Part shown: positions 61,862 to 64,000 of the stretch, piece after piece | Layout: every line of letters starts with the position of its first letter | How positions within the stretch are numbered: the first letter of the stretch is position 1 | From: Tenebrio molitor | Taxonomy: Eukaryota; Arthropoda; Insecta; Coleoptera; Tenebrionidae | NCBI RefSeq assembly: GCF_963966145.1 | Contig: NC_091046.1 | Location: forward strand, 28,210,001 to 28,274,000 | Direction of reading: 5' to 3' | DNA: 64,000 nt | Made by a program: the position numbers and the translations under genes | The notes under the pieces: model-generated | Seen by the model: the letters and a program-made list of their open reading frames with translations, nothing else | Databases searched by the model: none | What the model was told of the DNA's origin: nothing

Positions 61862-63317
61862 TTTTTCTTGGCGATACATCTTTGTTATGTCCGCGTTTAA
61901 TACATAGTGATGTGTCCTAAAACGAATGAAAATTTCTAATAGATCTTGCTGGAGTTTCGGACCGACCAGATGATTATGGTTTAAACTTTTTCCGTTGTTG
62001 GATTTCGCTGTGGCATCGAATACTACGCGGATTTAAAGAATTCTTACAGCCCTTTCACAATGGCGTTAACGTTACGTCGATGTTAAAACGTTATTGTTAA
62101 CGTTATATCTAATTACATGTATTTCAGTACTTTTTATAAATTATTTCCTTCGGCTAATGTTAGAATGTAACGTTAAAGAATCCAGAACATTTCTAGAACT
62201 AACGTTAACGCTAACAATATCATGCAACATTAATTTTCATCATAACGTCATTGTGAACGGTCTACAATGAAATACATGTAATTTTGAATTTCTAGATCTA
62301 ATGTTAACATTAACGTTTTAACATCGACGTAACGTTAACGCCATTGTGTATGGGCCTTTATATACTACATGGCGAGGCAGTTAATAGCAATCAGAGTTGT
62401 TCAGTTCGTTTAATGGTACATTCTCCATATGTCGTAAATTACGATATTCGCGGGTGAAATTCCCATAATCAGTTTGAAATTGTTTGTTTTTTATTAGTTT
62501 CGATTCTAAATTGAGAAACGGTTTTTTTGGTAGACTATAATCACCCAGTTCGACTACGTTATTTCTAATTGGTAATTTGACGATAAATCTTCCCGTATGG
62601 TCTTTTTGAAAAGTTTGTAGAAAATGATTTTCGGTTTCTGTTTCGTCTTTGGGAAGATTATTCGAACAAAGAGGTTTCCCAGAATCCTTGAAGGTGTAGT
62701 GGACCCCCGAAAACCCACCCTAAGTGGGTATTTTGCAAGCGCAGATGTCCGTGTTGCAATGGAATTTGCCCATCTTTCAACAGTGATAAAAATAATCCGG
62801 TACCGAGTAATAAATCTATGGAGCCATTAACATTAAACGCTTTGTCGGCAAGCTCCAAATGTTCGGGAATCCTTAAACTTTTCTTTGAGAAAGAGGTCAG
62901 CGACAAGTTACCTGTTATTTTACTCAGAAACAAGCAATTTAAGTTTGAACCATAATCACTACAGATGGATTTTATGTTAATATTTACAGATTTCCTTACA
63001 TTACTCGGTTGAGTGTTTATTCCAATAATTTTGTGTGTGATCGGAATTGTTTTTAGTTTTTGTTTGTTTGTTAAATGTCTCGTTATAAAGTTTGATTGAG
63101 AGCCTGCGTCCAGCAAAGCTCTGCACTGGTGATATTTTTCGTGGCAATCTTTTACTAAAACCACGGCGGTTAATAACAAATGGTCGCAAATGAGTTCCTC
63201 CACGCGGTCAAATTTTTGCAAGTCTCTACCTTTTTGATCTTTATCGGCAAACGAATTCCTCCAAGTACCTGTAATCGGATTAGAGACTGGCGGCGGCGGT
63301 CCATCCGGATTGGCCAT
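61862..63317 (-). pseudogene. BEL/Pao retrotransposon: protease and start of reverse transcriptase
   Basis: From the ATG at 63317: YHQCRALLDAGSQSNFITRH (aspartic protease, D-A-G), LGTGLFLSLLKDG, HLGWVFGGPLHLQGF; a frameshift near 62667; HTGRFIVKLPIRNNVVELGD, SLPKKPFLNLESKLIKNK (62390-62640); then, across the MITE, VVFDATAKSNNGKSLNHNHL and THHYVLNADITKMYRQ (61864-62030). This is the protease-to-RT order of BEL/Pao. The rest of RT, integrase and the LTRs are not seen. Confidence 0.88.
62047..62357. mobile_element. 311-bp MITE with TTA target duplication
   Basis: The ends CAGCCCTTTCACAATGGCG and CGCCATTGTGTATGGGCCT are inverted; the arms extend about 80 bp (AACGTTACGTCGATGTTAAA). TTA lies at 62044-62046 and 62358-62360, as in PIF/Harbinger. 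It interrupts the BEL frame. Confidence 0.88.
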
Positions 63318-63790
63318 TAGCCACCAGTTAAAATTCAGTAAAATGTTTAATTTTTTCCAAGATTTTGAATAAGGTAGGTACCCCTACCCACCCCACTTAA
63401 AATTAAGGGTAAATATACAACACTTAATATCAATTTTTCTGGTGACAAGTTAACATTCTGTCTCTGCGTACAATGAATGATCAAAAAGTTATTTATAGTG
63501 AAAAAGAAACCCCCTTTATTGGTTATTAATTTTGCATTTTTTTTTAAAGCTAGTGTGATGAGAGATGGAAAAACACGCTAGGTATGTGAAAGCAGTTTCG
63601 TATTATAATAAAATTTAATTTGTATATTCAATAAACACATTTGAACATTTTGTGTTTCATTTTGAGAAAGAATAAAAATACTTTGAAGAGTACTTGCTTT
63701 GCCGTGTCATTTTCGTGTGATTAGCCCGTCCCTGATAATCCTCTACATTTCGCTACCTCACCCCTCACCTGACATCCACCTTGGTACCTG
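63318..63790. other. no recognised feature
   Basis: Should hold the gag region of the BEL element, but no coding is preserved. Confidence 0.35.
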
Positions 63791-63796
63791 CATTCG

Positions 63797-63925
63797 GTGC
63801 ACACGAGTTCCCGTCAGCATAATATTTTATACCTGGCCTTGGACATAGGCCTTTTAATCCTGCACACGAATTCCCGTCAAGGCAAAAATGCACCACAAAT
63901 TCTAGACTCGAATTCCCGTCAGAAA
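63797..63925 (+). repeat. three short direct repeats
   Basis: CACACGAGTTCCCGTCAG, CACACGAATTCCCGTCAAG and ACTCGAATTCCCGTCAG occur at about 63799, 63861 and 63905. They are unequally spaced. Confidence 0.7.
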
Positions 63926-63944
63926 AAAATCTTGGTTATTGAAA

Positions 63945-64000
63945 GCACTGTTGCGAAAGTAAGATTCAATGATGAATCTTCTATGTTCTGAAGTAAAAAC
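63945..64000 (-). pseudogene. DUF4817-type transposase N-terminus, cut by the window edge
   Basis: The minus strand reads FTSEHRRFIIESYFRNSA, matching FTPEQKIFMIESYFRN of the copy at 33648. The rest would lie to the left but is not there, so this is a fragment, or the end of an element entering from outside. Confidence 0.6.

Noticed and set aside
63797..63925. CRISPR-like repeats
   Set aside because: Only three imperfect units with unequal spacing in a eukaryotic context.

Overview
The window looks like intergenic or heterochromatic nuclear DNA of an arthropod, most likely an insect. It is AT-rich and has short GT-AG introns of about 55-125 bp. The transposon families are ones common in insect genomes: DUF4817/mariner-like, Tc1, Merlin, Harbinger, piggyBac, P/THAP9-like, hAT, pogo, BEL, Copia and tyrosine recombinases. 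A beetle is plausible, but that is inference. I found no convincing host single-copy gene, no true tRNA or rRNA, no CRISPR array and no bacterial-type operon. Nearly every coding-looking stretch is a transposon gene, usually broken.

Layout. 1-2 kb: an RLE-type LINE tail and a truncated DUF4817 element. 2-4.8 kb: a hAT inserted with a 6-bp target duplication into a HARBI1-like gene. 4.8-5.9 kb: tyrosine recombinase copy A, with a hairpin and a perfect 24-bp inverted repeat. 5.9-7.5 kb: Merlin and pogo relics. 7.8-13.3 kb: a four-level nest (Zeste/Myb-like gene, Tc1 deletion, foldback element, MITE, DUF4817 element) and a ~697-bp segment copied 4 kb away. 13.3-15.8 kb: a dimeric tRNA-type SINE in a hAT, then a Tc1. 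16.4-18.3 kb: tyrosine recombinase copy B, a complete four-exon gene between hairpins. 19.4-23.6 kb: DUF4817 with a nested pogo element, hAT with a nested MITE, and a P/THAP9-like tail. 23.7-29 kb: DDE transposases with long D-E spacing, a LINE tail and a gypsy integrase. 30-33.7 kb: an LTR-like region with a heat-shock element, and a SWIM gene broken by a foldback and joined to a DUF4817 element. 34-38.2 kb: Copia, a convergent Harbinger gene pair, and tyrosine recombinase copy C. 39-43.6 kb: piggyBac, DUF4817 and Merlin. 44-49.2 kb: tyrosine recombinase copy D and two nested Tc1 elements. 49.5-53.9 kb: a DUF659 hAT, MITEs and a foldback carrying a hairpin insertion. 54.8-57.8 kb: three more long-spacing DDE copies. 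57.9-63.3 kb: BEL, then tyrosine recombinase F, then an intact Tc1, then tyrosine recombinases E1/E2.

The strongest candidate for something new is the group of seven Crypton-like tyrosine recombinase copies (A, B, C, D, E1, E2, F) and the recurring GC-rich two-stem hairpins beside most of them. Similar hairpins occur elsewhere without any recombinase; one of these is an insertion of about 520 bp with a readable empty site. The second candidate is a group of at least five divergent copies of a DDE transposase with 83-85 residues between the second D and the E. Many insertions can be dated relative to each other because the interrupted reading frame closes when the element and one target duplication are removed.
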